Source: Micrococcaceae bacterium Sec5.8
GTDB taxonomy: Bacteria > Actinomycetota > Actinomycetes > Actinomycetales > Micrococcaceae
Assembly (NCBI GenBank): GCA_039636775.1
Contig: CP143429.1
Coordinates: 3,472,001 to 3,536,000, forward strand
Length of the DNA: 64,000 bases
Direction: 5' to 3'
Positions within the stretch are counted from its first letter, which is position 1, and each line of letters starts with the position of its first letter. A program made the position numbers and the translations under genes. Below are positions 53,192 through 63,060 of this stretch, piece after piece. The notes beneath the pieces were generated by a model. That model was not told the DNA's origin. It worked only from the letters and a program-made list of their open reading frames with translations, and did not search any database.

Positions 53192-53339
53192 CTTCCCGGC
53201 ACAGCCGCGTCGGGGACTCCCCACCGGTTCCCCCGCCGGCAGGCTCGGCCAGGGAACCCTGCCGGCGTGGGCCCGCGTCCGTTTCGCAGCGTCAAATCGG
53301 CACCCGCGGGGCCCTCGACCCGGTTAAGGCTGCGGAACG

Positions 53340-54122
53340 CTACACCTCCAGGACGCTGAACACGCCGCCCTGAGGATCCGCCAGGGTGGCGATGGCGCCG
53401 GCTTCGTCCACCTCGTCCGGCTCAATCAGGAGCACGCCCCCGGCGGCCACGGCCGCTGCAACCGCGTCCCCGACGCTGGATACCCCGAAGTAGACCTGCC
53501 ACCCCGGGCTGAGGGCGCCCTGCGCCTCCGCCGGAACAGCGGCGACCCCGGCCACCTCCGCTCCGTCCACCATGAGTGTGGAGTACCTGCCGCCGTCGTC
53601 CTGCGGGTATTCGGTGACCTCGTGCCCGAAGACCTCCTGGAAGAAGCCGACGGCGGGCTGCGGCTCGGGCGTCAGCAGCTCGGCCCACGCCAGCGAACCG
53701 GGCTCCCCGCTGCGGGCCGTGCCGAAATGGCTTCCGGCCTGCCAGGCACCGGTGGTGCCGCCTCCGGGCGGGGCGAAGAAGATCATGACGCCGGAACCGC
53801 CCACCGCCTCGGGGCCGAATTCGAGTGCTCCGCCGGCATCCACAACGGCGGCCGCGAGGTCCCCGGCGTCGGCGGAGGCAAGATACACGTTCCACTGCCC
53901 GGGCGCCCCGGCGGACTGCTGCTGCGGATTCTGCGGCGCAATCACCGTGACCAGGTCCCCGCCCAGATAGGCCTGCGCGTAGCTCCGCCCGTCCGGGGTG
54001 GGCAAGTCCTTGAAGCGCCAGCCAAAGACTGCGGAGTAGAATTCCTTGGCCGCCGCAACGTCTCTGGTCTGCAGATCCGTCCAGCAGACCTCGCCTTCGG
54101 TGAACCCTGTGCGAATGGTCAT
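53340..54122 (-). CDS. two-domain VOC (glyoxalase/bleomycin-resistance fold) protein
   Basis: 260 aa from ATG 54122. Two similar VOC modules: residues ~8-125 (EVCWTDLQTRDVAAAKEFYS) and ~138-258 (LAWAELLTPEPQPAVGFFQE), each ending in the glycine-rich turn (DPQGGVFSVLEV at the end). Related two-module proteins occur near antibiotic or lactoylglutathione functions; no catalytic metal set can be confirmed. A terminator-like hairpin is not seen between it and purM. Confidence 0.85.
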   Translation of the reverse strand: MTIRTGFTEGEVCWTDLQTRDVAAAKEFYSAVFGWRFKDLPTPDGRSYAQAYLGGDLVTVIAPQNPQQQSAGAPGQWNVYLASADAGDLAAAVVDAGGALEFGPEAVGGSGVMIFFAPPGGGTTGAWQAGSHFGTARSGEPGSLAWAELLTPEPQPAVGFFQEVFGHEVTEYPQDDGGRYSTLMVDGAEVAGVAAVPAEAQGALSPGWQVYFGVSSVGDAVAAAVAAGGVLLIEPDEVDEAGAIATLADPQGGVFSVLEV

Positions 54123-54240
54123 GGCAGTCCTTCCGGAACGTTCCTGATGCGGCGCCGGGGAAACCGGCAGCTTCAACCTAGCCCTGCAGGCCGGCCGGAA
54201 CAACCGCGGCACCTGGCCGGCCGGAAACCCGGGGCAGCAG

Positions 54241-54283
54241 AAAACCCGCCGTCCTCCCCCCGTAAGGGGAGCGGCCGGCGGGC
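54241..54283 (-). terminator. intrinsic terminator of the DUF3073 gene
   Basis: On the minus strand a long GC-rich hairpin (outer arms CCCGCCG/CGGCGGG, inner CTCCCC/GGGGAG) is followed by TTTT. It lies about 60 nt past the DUF3073 stop. Confidence 0.65.
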
Positions 54284-54341
54284 CTGAAATCATGTGGTCG
54301 GCATTCCGCTAGCGGAAGGGCATGCCGGGAAGAAGTGTCGA

Positions 54342-54575
54342 CTAACCTATCCGACGGGTATGAACCTCGTCGTCGTCCTCTTCCACATCGTCCGCGTACT
54401 TATCAACATAGGCCGAATAATCCGGCTCTACAGGCTCACTCGAGAAACGACTCGGCGCACGGACCTCAGAACTCTTCAGCTCGCGCTGGAGGGCTGTGTA
54501 GTCAGTGTTCGGGGAGTAGTACTTGATGTCCCGAGCCTGCTTGGTAGCTTTTGCCTTTTGACGGCCGCGCCCCAT
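54342..54575 (-). CDS. DUF3073 protein
   Basis: 77 aa. It begins MGRGRQKAKATKQARDIKYY, the diagnostic start of the actinobacterial DUF3073 family, and ends in an acidic stretch (DDVEEDDDEVHTRRIG). A very basic N-terminus and acidic C-terminus suggest nucleic-acid binding, but the function is unknown. It commonly lies by purM in Micrococcaceae. Its own strong terminator follows. Confidence 0.92.
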   Translation of the reverse strand: MGRGRQKAKATKQARDIKYYSPNTDYTALQRELKSSEVRAPSRFSSEPVEPDYSAYVDKYADDVEEDDDEVHTRRIG

Positions 54576-54865
54576 GGCGTGACCCCCTTTTTGTACTCGG
54601 ACCGGAGGTGGTCACCATTGGCATTAGTGAGGCCCCGGAATGTTTGGTCAGTTTGTCGTACACCTAGATTACATGCTTTCAGGGGTAACTGCTCCCCGCG
54701 GCGGCGGCCGTGGACGATGTAGCCTGCGCCCCCGCCCCGGACGGTCTCCCGCCGGCATGCAGGCCGCCCGGCATCTTGGATAGAGTTTCGTGGTGGGTTG
54801 CCGGAAACGGGCCCCCGGCCGGGCGTCCAGCCCCGGCTCAGAAGCACGGAAGTGGAGACGTCCCA

Positions 54866-55612
54866 GTGACCGAAGAGAACGACGGCCCCGGCGATGCCGG
54901 GACGCCTGGGATGCGCCCCGCAGCAGCAGACGGCGACCGGTCCGCCCCCGCCGTTCCGGCCGGCGCACCCATAGTTCCCCCGCAACCAGCGACGCCGCCG
55001 CACCCGTCGGCGCCGCCAACGCCGGCGGTCCCGGACGCTGCTCCTTCGAAGGTTACGGACCCCGGCGGCCGGGTCCGTCGTCAGACACCCGTGAGGACCG
55101 GCGCCGCCGTGGCCGCCGTGGCCGCCGTGGCCGCCGTGGCCGTCGTGGCTGGTCTGCTGGTCTGGTGGCTGGTCACCATGAATGGCGGCACCCAGCTGCC
55201 CGGCGCTGACACCTCCGCCGCAGCTCCGGCGTCGTCCGAGCCTGCAAGCCGGGGACCGCTTCCGCTGGAAAGTGTGGGCCCCCTCGACTTCCAGCTCGGC
55301 GACTGCTTCAAGGATTTCGACGCGGAAGCGCCCACGTCAACGGTGGTCGACTGCTCCACTGGCCACTCGGCCCAGCTGGTCGCGGCCGAGCACTACGGCG
55401 ACGGCGACTCCTATCCGGGCCGGGACCCGCTCAAGCAGAAGGCCCTGGATGCGTGCAAGGCAGCGCCGCTGACGGAGAAGCAGGCCGCCTACGTGCTGAG
55501 CTACAAACTGGCCTACCCGAGCTCCACGAGCTGGGACAAGGGTGACCGCCGCGTGGATTGCTATGTCACCGCTGACACCGGAAACGTCATCATGGAATCG
55601 CTGATTCCCTAG
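54866..55612 (+). CDS. membrane-anchored septum-formation-domain protein
   Basis: 248 aa from GTG 54866. A Pro/Ala-rich cytoplasmic N-terminus of about 75 residues, a transmembrane helix (AAVAAVAAVAAVAVVAGLLV), a short linker and an outer domain: FQLGDCFKDFDAEAPTSTVV, DCSTGHSAQLVAAEHY, and a later Cys pair (ALDACKA, VDCYVT). Four cysteines suggest two disulfides. This matches the septum-formation family first described in actinomycetes. A 9-bp tandem repeat encodes the helix start. Confidence 0.8.
   Translation: MTEENDGPGDAGTPGMRPAAADGDRSAPAVPAGAPIVPPQPATPPHPSAPPTPAVPDAAPSKVTDPGGRVRRQTPVRTGAAVAAVAAVAAVAVVAGLLVWWLVTMNGGTQLPGADTSAAAPASSEPASRGPLPLESVGPLDFQLGDCFKDFDAEAPTSTVVDCSTGHSAQLVAAEHYGDGDSYPGRDPLKQKALDACKAAPLTEKQAAYVLSYKLAYPSSTSWDKGDRRVDCYVTADTGNVIMESLIP
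55103..55147 (+). repeat. 9-bp tandem repeat inside septum-formation gene
   Basis: GCCGCCGTG occurs four times in a row (55103-55138) plus a fifth copy with one change. Each unit adds Ala-Ala-Val to the transmembrane helix, so slippage would change helix length without a frameshift. Confidence 0.85.
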
Positions 55613-55626
55613 GGATTTGCCGACGG

Positions 55627-55660
55627 AACTGCCAGCCGGGGCGTTGCCCGGCTGGCAGTT
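55627..55660. terminator. bidirectional terminator between septum gene and clpB
   Basis: AACTGCCAGCCGGG (55627-55640) and CCCGGCTGGCAGTT (55647-55660) form a perfect 14-bp stem with a 6-nt loop between converging genes. Confidence 0.75.
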
Positions 55661-55690
55661 GTCCTGGTATGGGCCAGTCGCCCGGGGGCG

Positions 55691-58360
55691 TTATTCCTTG
55701 CGGCGGACGGAAAGTCCGCTGCCGGTGGACGCGCCGCCGTCGGGCCGGGCAGTGGCGTGCGTCCCGCCCATGGTGAGTTCGATGAGATCCGGGGCGGTGT
55801 CCACGAGAACGGTGTCGCCGTCGGTGATCTCCCCGGCCAGGATGGCCTTGGCCAGCCGGTCACCGATTTCCCGCTGCACCAGGCGGCGCAGCGGCCGCGC
55901 ACCGTAGGCGGGGTCGAAGCCGGTCACTGCGAGCCACGCGCGGGCCCCTTCGGTCACGTCGAGGTTGAGGCGGCGGCCCTTGAGGCGTTCACCAAGTTCC
56001 TTGACCTGCAGCTCCACGATCCGGGACAGTTCCTCCACAGTCAGCGGGTCGAACAGCACCACTTCGTCGAGCCGGTTCAGGAACTCGGGCTTGAAGGAGG
56101 CATGCACGGTGGCCATGACGGCGTCCCGCTTGGCGTTCGCATCCAGGGTCGGGTCCACCAGGAACTGGCTGCCCAGGTTCGAGGTCAGGACCAGGATCAC
56201 GTTGCGGAAGTCCACGGTGCGGCCCTGGCCGTCGGTGAGGCGGCCGTCGTCGAGCACCTGCAGCAGGATGTCGAACACCTCGGGGTGGGCTTTCTCCACC
56301 TCGTCGAGCAGGAGCACGGAGTACGGGCGGCGGCGGACCGCCTCGGTCAGCTGGCCGCCCTCCTCGTAGCCCACGTAGCCGGGGGGCGCCCCGACGAGGC
56401 GGGCGACGGAGTGCTTCTCCGAGTACTCGGACATGTCGATGCGCACCATGGCGCGTTCGTCGTCGAAGAGGAAGTCGGCCAGCGCCTTCGCCAACTCGGT
56501 CTTGCCGACGCCGGTGGGGCCCAGGAACAGGAAGGACCCGGTGGGCCGGTTGGGGTCGCTGATCCCCGCGCGGGCACGGCGGACGGCATCGGAGACGGCG
56601 GTGACCGCCTTGGATTGGCCGATGAGCCGCTCGCCCAGCACGTGTTCCATGTCCAGGAGCTTTTGGCTCTCCCCCTGCAGCATCCGCCCGGCCGGGATGC
56701 CGGTCCAGGCCGAAATCACCTCGGCGATGTCGTCTGCGGTGACTTCCTCGGCCACCATGAGGTCCTGTTTGGCGCCGCCGCCGGCAACCCGGGCCGACTC
56801 CGCCTCCGCGGCTTCGTTGAGTTCCCGTTCCAGGGCGGGAAGTTCGCCATACAGAATCCGGGACGCAGCCTCGAGATCGCCCTCACGCTGGAATTTTTCG
56901 GCGGCGGAGCGCAGTTCGTCAATCCTCGCCTTGAGGTCGCCGACCCGGTTCAGTCCTGCCTTCTCGGCCTCCCAGCGGGCGTTGAGACCGGCCAGCTCTT
57001 CCTTCTTATCGCCCATATCGGACCGGATGGCGGCGAGCCGTTCCACCGATGACGGGTCCGTCTCTTTGGCCAGAGCGAGTTCTTCCATGGTCAGACGGTC
57101 CACGGAGCGGCGCAGCTGGTCGATTTCCTCCGGCGCGGAATCGATCTCCATGCGCAGCCGGGAGGCGGCCTCGTCTACGAGGTCGATCGCCTTGTCCGGC
57201 AGCTGCCGGCCGGAGATGTATCGGTTGGAGAGGGTGGCGGCGGCCACCAGGGCGGAGTCGGCAATGGCCACCTTGTGGTGCGCCTCGTAGCGTTCCTTGA
57301 GCCCGCGCAGAATGCCGATGGTGTCCTCGACGCTGGGTTCGCCGACGAAGACCTGCTGGAACCGGCGTTCCAGGGCCGGGTCCTTCTCGATGTTTTCGCG
57401 GTACTCGTCCAGGGTGGTGGCGCCGATCAGCCGAAGCTCGCCGCGGGCCAGCATCGGCTTGAGCATGTTGCCGGCGTCCATGGAGCTGTCCCCGGACGCA
57501 CCGGCGCCCACCACGGTGTGGATCTCGTCGATGAACGTGACGATCTGGCCGTCGGAGCCCTTGATTTCCTCCAGGACGGCCTTGAGGCGTTCCTCGAATT
57601 CACCGCGGTACTTGGCGCCGGCCACCATGGACGCAAGGTCCAGGGCGATCAGCGTCTTGCCGCGCAGGCTTTCGGGGACGTCGCCGGCGACGATGCGCTG
57701 GGCGAGGCCTTCGACGACGGCGGTCTTGCCGACGCCCGGTTCACCGATGATGACGGGGTTGTTCTTGGTCCGGCGGCTCAGCACCTGGATGATCCGGCGG
57801 ATCTCGGCGTCGCGGCCGATCACCGGGTCCAGTTTGCCGGAACGGGCGATCGCGGTGAGGTCGGTGCCGTACTTCTCGAGCGCCTGGAAGCTGTTTTCGG
57901 GATCGGCGTTGTCCACCTTGCGGTCTCCGCGGACGCCGGGCAGGGCCGCGAGCATGGCCTCGTGGGAGGCGCCGGCGTCGCGCATCAGCTTGCCCACGGC
58001 GTCGCTTCCGGACGCGAGGCCCAGGAGGAGGTGCTCGGTGGAGACGAACGAGTCGCCGAGCCGGTCGGCCTCGTTCTGGGCATTCTTGATCGCCTGCAGG
58101 GCTGTGCGGGACAGCTGCGGCTGCTGTACCGAGCTACCGGAGGTTGACGGCAGGGCCTTGATGGCGGTGCTGGCCTGGACGCTGACGGAATCCGGGTCCG
58201 CGCCGGTGGCACGGAGGAGCGCGACGGCGACGCCCTCACGCTGGTCCATCAGCGCCTTGAGCAGATGGGCGTGTTCGAGCTGGGGGTTGCCGGCCGTCGA
58301 GGCATTCATGGCGGCTGCCGCAAGAGCCTCCTGGCTCTTGGTGGTGAATTTCGCGTCCAA
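55691..58360 (-). CDS. clpB: ATP-dependent disaggregase ClpB
   Basis: 889 aa from TTG 58360, chosen because AAAGGAG sits 6-9 nt before it; the frame is open further upstream but that would cover the HspR-type repeat. Domains: Clp N-terminal repeats (residues ~1-150), AAA-1 ([24 protein letters not shown]), coiled-coil middle domain (~400-530) and AAA-2 ([14 protein letters not shown]). It rescues aggregated proteins together with DnaK. It is monocistronic, with its own terminator. Confidence 0.97.
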   Translation of the reverse strand: MDAKFTTKSQEALAAAAMNASTAGNPQLEHAHLLKALMDQREGVAVALLRATGADPDSVSVQASTAIKALPSTSGSSVQQPQLSRTALQAIKNAQNEADRLGDSFVSTEHLLLGLASGSDAVGKLMRDAGASHEAMLAALPGVRGDRKVDNADPENSFQALEKYGTDLTAIARSGKLDPVIGRDAEIRRIIQVLSRRTKNNPVIIGEPGVGKTAVVEGLAQRIVAGDVPESLRGKTLIALDLASMVAGAKYRGEFEERLKAVLEEIKGSDGQIVTFIDEIHTVVGAGASGDSSMDAGNMLKPMLARGELRLIGATTLDEYRENIEKDPALERRFQQVFVGEPSVEDTIGILRGLKERYEAHHKVAIADSALVAAATLSNRYISGRQLPDKAIDLVDEAASRLRMEIDSAPEEIDQLRRSVDRLTMEELALAKETDPSSVERLAAIRSDMGDKKEELAGLNARWEAEKAGLNRVGDLKARIDELRSAAEKFQREGDLEAASRILYGELPALERELNEAAEAESARVAGGGAKQDLMVAEEVTADDIAEVISAWTGIPAGRMLQGESQKLLDMEHVLGERLIGQSKAVTAVSDAVRRARAGISDPNRPTGSFLFLGPTGVGKTELAKALADFLFDDERAMVRIDMSEYSEKHSVARLVGAPPGYVGYEEGGQLTEAVRRRPYSVLLLDEVEKAHPEVFDILLQVLDDGRLTDGQGRTVDFRNVILVLTSNLGSQFLVDPTLDANAKRDAVMATVHASFKPEFLNRLDEVVLFDPLTVEELSRIVELQVKELGERLKGRRLNLDVTEGARAWLAVTGFDPAYGARPLRRLVQREIGDRLAKAILAGEITDGDTVLVDTAPDLIELTMGGTHATARPDGGASTGSGLSVRRKE

Positions 58361-58390
58361 AGAGAGCTCCTTTCGGGAACATGCGGATAC

Positions 58391-58419
58391 TAGAGTTGAG
58401 TCTACTCCGCTCAACTCTA
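58391..58419 (-). promoter_or_regulatory. HAIR element (HspR site) upstream of clpB
   Basis: TAGAGTTGAG (58391-58400) and CTCAACTCTA (58410-58419), a perfect 10-bp inverted repeat with a 9-nt spacer, 31 nt before the TTG start. It closely fits the HspR-associated inverted repeat CTTGAGT-N7-ACTCAAG. HspR usually represses clpB and dnaK in Actinobacteria; hspR is not in the window. Confidence 0.8.
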
Positions 58420-58679
58420 CGTTCGGTTCCGTTGGTTCCATGTTTGCCCACGGCGAAACGGGTGTCTAGGGCCGGAGGCCCCGCGGCAGTTGCCCTGCCC
58501 TGCCGCGCCGGCGCGGACATGACCTGATGGACATGCCCGTTGCCCGCGCCGGCCACTGGACATAATCCCCATATGCCCATTCGTCGCACTCCAGGAGTGG
58601 ACATGCCTCCCGGAAGTGGGCCCAGGGACGGTCGTGACCCACGCCGGACCCAGCGTCCCATTCGGCGCTGGCCAAAAAA

Positions 58680-58699
58680 TTGCTTAACGTTGCTTAACG
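58680..58699. repeat. tandem 10-bp repeat before lacI-type gene
   Basis: TTGCTTAACG occurs twice head to tail, 65 nt before the LacI-type start. TGGACAT also recurs three times between 58520 and 58610, with a fourth GGACAT. These could be binding sites for the regulator. Confidence 0.4.
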
Positions 58700-58764
58700 C
58701 TCCCACGTCTATCTAATGTAACTGAGGTCACAGGGGCCGACAACGACGCAAGGGAGGGCCGGAT

Positions 58765-59823
58765 ATGAGCAAGGACACCACCAGTGTCACCGTCGACCGG
58801 GCGGCGTCGCCGGTATCGGCCGCCGCCGTGGCCAGGGCGGCAGGTGTCTCCCCGGCTGCGGTGTCCTACGTGCTGAATGGCAAGGGCGGCGTCTCGCCGG
58901 AGACCCATCGCCACATCATCCGCGTAGCGAACGAACTGGGCTTTAGGCCCCGTAAGTCCTCGCAGTCCACCGACATGCAGCGAACCCGTGTGATTGGCCT
59001 GATCCTGCCCAACATCATTAACCCAATGTTCCCGCGCTGGGCCCAGGGCATCATTTCCGCCGCCGCCGAATCGGGCTACGAAGTGTTCGTCGCCACCACA
59101 CAGGACGATCCGAAGGTGTTGGCTCAGGTCACCTCGACCTTGGCCAACCGCAATGTGGACGGAGTCATTCTGGCCGCGTCCCTTCGGGATGATGCCACAG
59201 CGATCCGCACCCTGCGGGCGGCACGGATCCCCTACGTCTGCCTCTCGCGTCGCGCGGACTTCCTTGACTCCGACTTCGTCGGGATCGACGACGACGCCGC
59301 CGCGACGACGCTGATGCAGCACATGCTGGGCCACGGCTTCACGGAGATCGCCACTGTAGTAGGGCCGCGGTTCTCCACGGCCTCGCTGGCCCGCGAACAG
59401 GCCTTTGTCCGAACTGCCGTCTCGGCCGGGGTCGGCATCAGCGGCGCTCACAGGATCAGCACGCGGGTGAATAATGAGGGCGGCCGGCTGGCCGCCGAGC
59501 GCCTCTTCTCCTCGGGAACACCTCCGCAGGCCGTGGTGTGCGGGAGCGACGAACTGGCCATCGGCGTCATGGAGTACGCCCTGGCCCGGGGACTTCGGAT
59601 CCCGAATGATGTCGCCGTCGCCGGCTGCGATGGCCTTCCGCACAGCCGTTCCGGACTGATCAACCTCACCAGCGTTGTCCAGCCGCAGCAGGAAATGGCC
59701 GAGGAAGCCTTCACCATGCTGCTCAACCGCATCGAAGCCCCCTCCAGCACCTACAGCACCAAGATCTGCCGGCACCGCCTGCACATCGGGCGGACCTGCG
59801 GCTGCACGCCGGCCACCCGATAG
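58765..59823 (+). CDS. LacI family transcriptional regulator
   Basis: 352 aa. DNA-binding head: SAAAVARAAGVSPAAVSYVL, NGKGGVSPETHRHIIRVANE, with the hinge LGFRPRKSS. The periplasmic-binding-like core follows (VIGLILPNIINPMFPRWAQG; GVILAASLRD; VVCGSDELAIGVMEYALARG). It stands first in a rightward catabolic run and probably represses the transporter-SDR-cleavage-kinase operon until its sugar acid or hydroxy acid is present. Confidence 0.93.
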   Translation: MSKDTTSVTVDRAASPVSAAAVARAAGVSPAAVSYVLNGKGGVSPETHRHIIRVANELGFRPRKSSQSTDMQRTRVIGLILPNIINPMFPRWAQGIISAAAESGYEVFVATTQDDPKVLAQVTSTLANRNVDGVILAASLRDDATAIRTLRAARIPYVCLSRRADFLDSDFVGIDDDAAATTLMQHMLGHGFTEIATVVGPRFSTASLAREQAFVRTAVSAGVGISGAHRISTRVNNEGGRLAAERLFSSGTPPQAVVCGSDELAIGVMEYALARGLRIPNDVAVAGCDGLPHSRSGLINLTSVVQPQQEMAEEAFTMLLNRIEAPSSTYSTKICRHRLHIGRTCGCTPATR

Positions 59824-59928
59824 CCCCCTCCCGAAACACTCTGCCCCGGACATCCACCCTGGCTGCCTTACGGCTGCCCGACCCCCGGGCTTCCTGCCGC
59901 CCGACCACCAATTGAAGGACGAGGACCC

Positions 59929-61248
59929 ATGTCAGTTGTATCCGCACCAACGAAGATGCGCACACCACGGGAAATAAACGGCGTGATCCTCCGCAGGGTC
60001 ATGCCGCTCCTGATCGGCGCCTACATCATGGCCTTCCTGGACCGCACCAACATCGGCATGGCCAAGGACCGGTTGCAGATCGATCTCGGCATCTCCGCCA
60101 CGGCCTTCGGTATTGGCGCCGGGTTGTTCTTCCTCACGTATGCCCTGTCGGAGATCCCGTCCAACCTGATTATGCACAAGGTGGGCGCGCGCTTCTGGAT
60201 CATGCGGATCATGATCACCTGGGGCATCATCTCCGCCGGCATGGCTTTTGTGCAGGGCGAATGGTCCTTCTACATCATGCGGATGCTGCTCGGCGTCGCA
60301 GAGGCCGGGCTGTTCCCCGGCGTCATGTACTTCCTGACGCAGTGGTTTGTGGTCAAGGACCGTGCCAAGGCCAATGGCATGTTCCTGCTGGGCGTTTCCA
60401 TTGCCAACATCGTGGGCGCACCCCTCGGCGGTCTCCTGCTGACCATGGACGGGTTCGCCGGGCTGCACGGCTGGCAGTGGATGTTCATCATCGAGGGACT
60501 GCCTGCCTGCATCCTCGCTTACGTCGTTTGGAAGAAACTCCCGGACCGCCCGAGCAAGGCGACATTCCTTAGCGCCGAAGAAGCCCAAGACCTCGAAGCG
60601 CGCATCGCTGCCGAAGAAAAAGCCGGCGCCGAAGCATCCGGCAACCACCGCCTCCTCGACGTCCTGAAGGACAGGCAGATCATGCTCGTGGTGGGCATCT
60701 ACTTCACCCACCAGATCGCCGTGTACGCGTTGTCCTACTTCCTTCCTTCCATCATCGGCACCTACGGCAAGCTCAACCCTGTGCAGATCGGCCTGCTCAC
60801 AGCCATCCCGTGGATCTTTTCGGCGGCCGGCGCCCTCCTGGTCCCGCGGTTCGCGACCGACGGCCGGCGCTCCCGCCTGCTGGTCACCGGGACCATGATC
60901 GGCATCGTTGCCGGCTTCGCGCTCGGAGCCGTCGGCGGTCCTGTGCTCGGAATGATCGGCTTCTGCCTGGCCGCGTTCAACTTCTTCGCCCTGCAGCCGA
61001 TCCTCTTCACCTACCCGGCCACCCGTCTCACCGGGGCCGCGCTCGCCGGCGGCATCGCCTTCGTCAACACCATCGGCCTGTGCGGCGGCTTCCTCGGCCC
61101 GTACGTCATGGGCCTGATGCAGGACGTCACCGGGTCCAAACTCTCCGGCCTGTGGTTCATCGTGGGCATGTGCATCGTGGGCGCCCTCCTGTCGCTGATG
61201 CTCAAACGGGGCGCAGAAAAGCCGCTGGGCGCACCGGCCTCACACTAA
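59929..61248 (+). CDS. MFS transporter of the anion:cation symporter (ACS) type
   Basis: 439 aa, twelve helices. ACS-family features: FLDRTNIGMAKDRLQIDLGI, LFFLTYALSEIPSNLIMHKV, GVAEAGLFPGVMYFLTQWF and a long central loop. Members import organic anions such as tartrate, galactonate or phthalate. It lies 105 nt after the LacI gene and 61 nt before the SDR gene, so it is probably the uptake step of the pathway. Confidence 0.92.
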   Translation: MSVVSAPTKMRTPREINGVILRRVMPLLIGAYIMAFLDRTNIGMAKDRLQIDLGISATAFGIGAGLFFLTYALSEIPSNLIMHKVGARFWIMRIMITWGIISAGMAFVQGEWSFYIMRMLLGVAEAGLFPGVMYFLTQWFVVKDRAKANGMFLLGVSIANIVGAPLGGLLLTMDGFAGLHGWQWMFIIEGLPACILAYVVWKKLPDRPSKATFLSAEEAQDLEARIAAEEKAGAEASGNHRLLDVLKDRQIMLVVGIYFTHQIAVYALSYFLPSIIGTYGKLNPVQIGLLTAIPWIFSAAGALLVPRFATDGRRSRLLVTGTMIGIVAGFALGAVGGPVLGMIGFCLAAFNFFALQPILFTYPATRLTGAALAGGIAFVNTIGLCGGFLGPYVMGLMQDVTGSKLSGLWFIVGMCIVGALLSLMLKRGAEKPLGAPASH

Positions 61249-61309
61249 CCGCATCGCCCGACGTACCGCCCTGCGCCTGTCCGCAGACACACCAACTCAA
61301 GGAATACTC

Positions 61310-62074
61310 ATGGATTTCAGCTCAAAAAGAGTCCTCGTCACCGCCGGAGCCAACGGCATCGGCCTGGCCATAGCCACCAAATTCCAGGAACTCGGTGCCG
61401 CCGTATTCGTCACAGACATCGATCCCGACGCCGTCGAGAAGGCCCGCGCCGGCGGCCTCTCGGCGGCCGTCAGCGACGTCTCGGTCGAGGAGCAGGTCCG
61501 CGAACTCATGACCACCGTCGAGAAACAACTGGGCGGCCTGGACATCCTGGTCAACAACGCCGGGATCGCCGGGCCCACCGGCCCCCTTGAGACCCTCGAC
61601 ACGGCCGCTTGGAAGTCAACGTTCGACGTCAACATCCACGGCCAGTTCCTTTGCATCAAGTACGCGCTGCCCCTGCTGCGGTCCGGCCGGGAGGCGTCGA
61701 TCGTCAACCTCTCCTCGGCCGCCGGGCGACTCGGAATGGCCGGTCGGAGCGCCTACTCGGCATCGAAGTGGGCCGTGATCGGACTGACCAAGACGCTCGC
61801 GATCGAACTCGGACCGGACAGGATCCGCGTCAACGCCATCTGCCCCGGAGCCGTCAACGGGCCGCGGATCGACTCGGTCATTGCGGCCAAGGCCCGGATG
61901 CTCGAGCTGCCGGAGGACGAGGTGTCCGCGCTGTACCACAACCAGTCCTCCTTAGGACGGCTGATCGAGGCCGAGGACATTGCCAACATGGCTGCCTTCG
62001 CCGCCAGCGACATGGCACGCAACGTCAACGGCCAGGCACTTGCAGTCGACGGCAACACCGAAAAGCTCTACTAG
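61310..62074 (+). CDS. short-chain dehydrogenase/reductase
   Basis: 254 aa. Classical SDR: VLVTAGANGIGLAIA for NAD(P), NNAG, catalytic Ser in VNLSSAAGR, YSASKWAVIGLTK for Tyr/Lys, and a C-terminal NVNGQALAVDGN. Position before the cleavage enzyme suggests oxidation of a 3-hydroxy acid to the 3-keto acid that the next enzyme cuts. Confidence 0.92.
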   Translation: MDFSSKRVLVTAGANGIGLAIATKFQELGAAVFVTDIDPDAVEKARAGGLSAAVSDVSVEEQVRELMTTVEKQLGGLDILVNNAGIAGPTGPLETLDTAAWKSTFDVNIHGQFLCIKYALPLLRSGREASIVNLSSAAGRLGMAGRSAYSASKWAVIGLTKTLAIELGPDRIRVNAICPGAVNGPRIDSVIAAKARMLELPEDEVSALYHNQSSLGRLIEAEDIANMAAFAASDMARNVNGQALAVDGNTEKLY

Positions 62075-62123
62075 GCCGGCCCGCCCTGTCCGCCCAAGAT
62101 TCCGTCAGCCCAAGGAGACCCCA

Positions 62124-63056
62124 ATGCCCGCAGCACGCAAAGTCATCATCACGAGCGCCGTCACCGGCGCCATCCACACCCCGTCCATGTCCAAATATCT
62201 ACCGGTGTCCCCGGATGAGATCGCGGACGCTGCCCTCGGCGCCGCCGAGGCAGGCGCTGCGATTGTGCACATGCACGCCCGCGATCCCCGGGACGGGCGG
62301 CCCTCCCAGAACCCGGAGCACTTCGCACCGATCCTGGACAAGCTCAAGCGCAACACGGACGCTGTCATCAACATCACCACCGGCGGCTCACCCCATATGA
62401 CGGTTGAGGAGCGAATGCAGCCGGCTGCCTTATTCAAACCTGAGCTGGCGTCCCTCAACATGGGCTCGATGAACTTCGGTCTCTATCCGATGTTGGACCG
62501 CTTCAAGGAGTTCGACCACGAATGGGAGCGGGAAGGGCTTGAAAAGAGCCGCGACCTCGTCTTCAAGAACACTTTCCAGGACATCGAGACCATCCTGGGC
62601 ATCGGAAACGACAACGGCACGCGTTTCGAATTCGAATGCTACGACATTTCGCACGTCAACAACCTGGCCCACTTCCACTCCCGCGGTCTGGCCCGGGGAC
62701 CGCTGTTTGTCCAGTCCGTGTTCGGGCTGCTCGGCGGGATCGGCGCCCATCCGGAGGACCTGATGCACATGCGCCGCACCGCGGACCGGCTACTCGGGGA
62801 CGCCTACGAATGGTCCATCCTGGGCGCCGGAAAAAACCAAATGCCGCTGGCCACCATTGGCGCCGCGATGGGCTCGCACGTAAGAGTTGGGCTGGAAGAC
62901 TCACTGTGGATCGGCCCCGGCCAGCTCGCGAGGTCCAACGCCGAGCAGGTAAGTCGGATCCGCACCATCCTCGAGGCCCTCAACTTCGAAATCGCCACCC
63001 CGGACGAGGCTCGGGAAATGCTCCAGCTCAAGGGCCGCGACAAGGTCGGTTTCTGA
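62124..63056 (+). CDS. beta-keto acid cleavage enzyme (BKACE, DUF849)
   Basis: 310 aa from ATG 62124 behind AAGGAG. BKACE pattern: VIITSAVTGAIHTPSMSKYL, zinc-binding His49-Met-His51 in IVHMHARDPRDGRPSQNP, INITTGGSPHMTVEERM, FECYDISHVNNL and the end region GLEDSLWIGPGQLARSNAEQ. The family uses acetyl-CoA to cut a beta-keto acid into acetoacetate and a CoA ester. The keto acid used here is not known. Confidence 0.92.
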   Translation: MPAARKVIITSAVTGAIHTPSMSKYLPVSPDEIADAALGAAEAGAAIVHMHARDPRDGRPSQNPEHFAPILDKLKRNTDAVINITTGGSPHMTVEERMQPAALFKPELASLNMGSMNFGLYPMLDRFKEFDHEWEREGLEKSRDLVFKNTFQDIETILGIGNDNGTRFEFECYDISHVNNLAHFHSRGLARGPLFVQSVFGLLGGIGAHPEDLMHMRRTADRLLGDAYEWSILGAGKNQMPLATIGAAMGSHVRVGLEDSLWIGPGQLARSNAEQVSRIRTILEALNFEIATPDEAREMLQLKGRDKVGF

Positions 63057-63060
63057 ACCG

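Noticed and set aside
50133..53224. Two long minus-strand frames opposite purF and purM
   Set aside because: Antisense shadows of two unmistakable purine genes.
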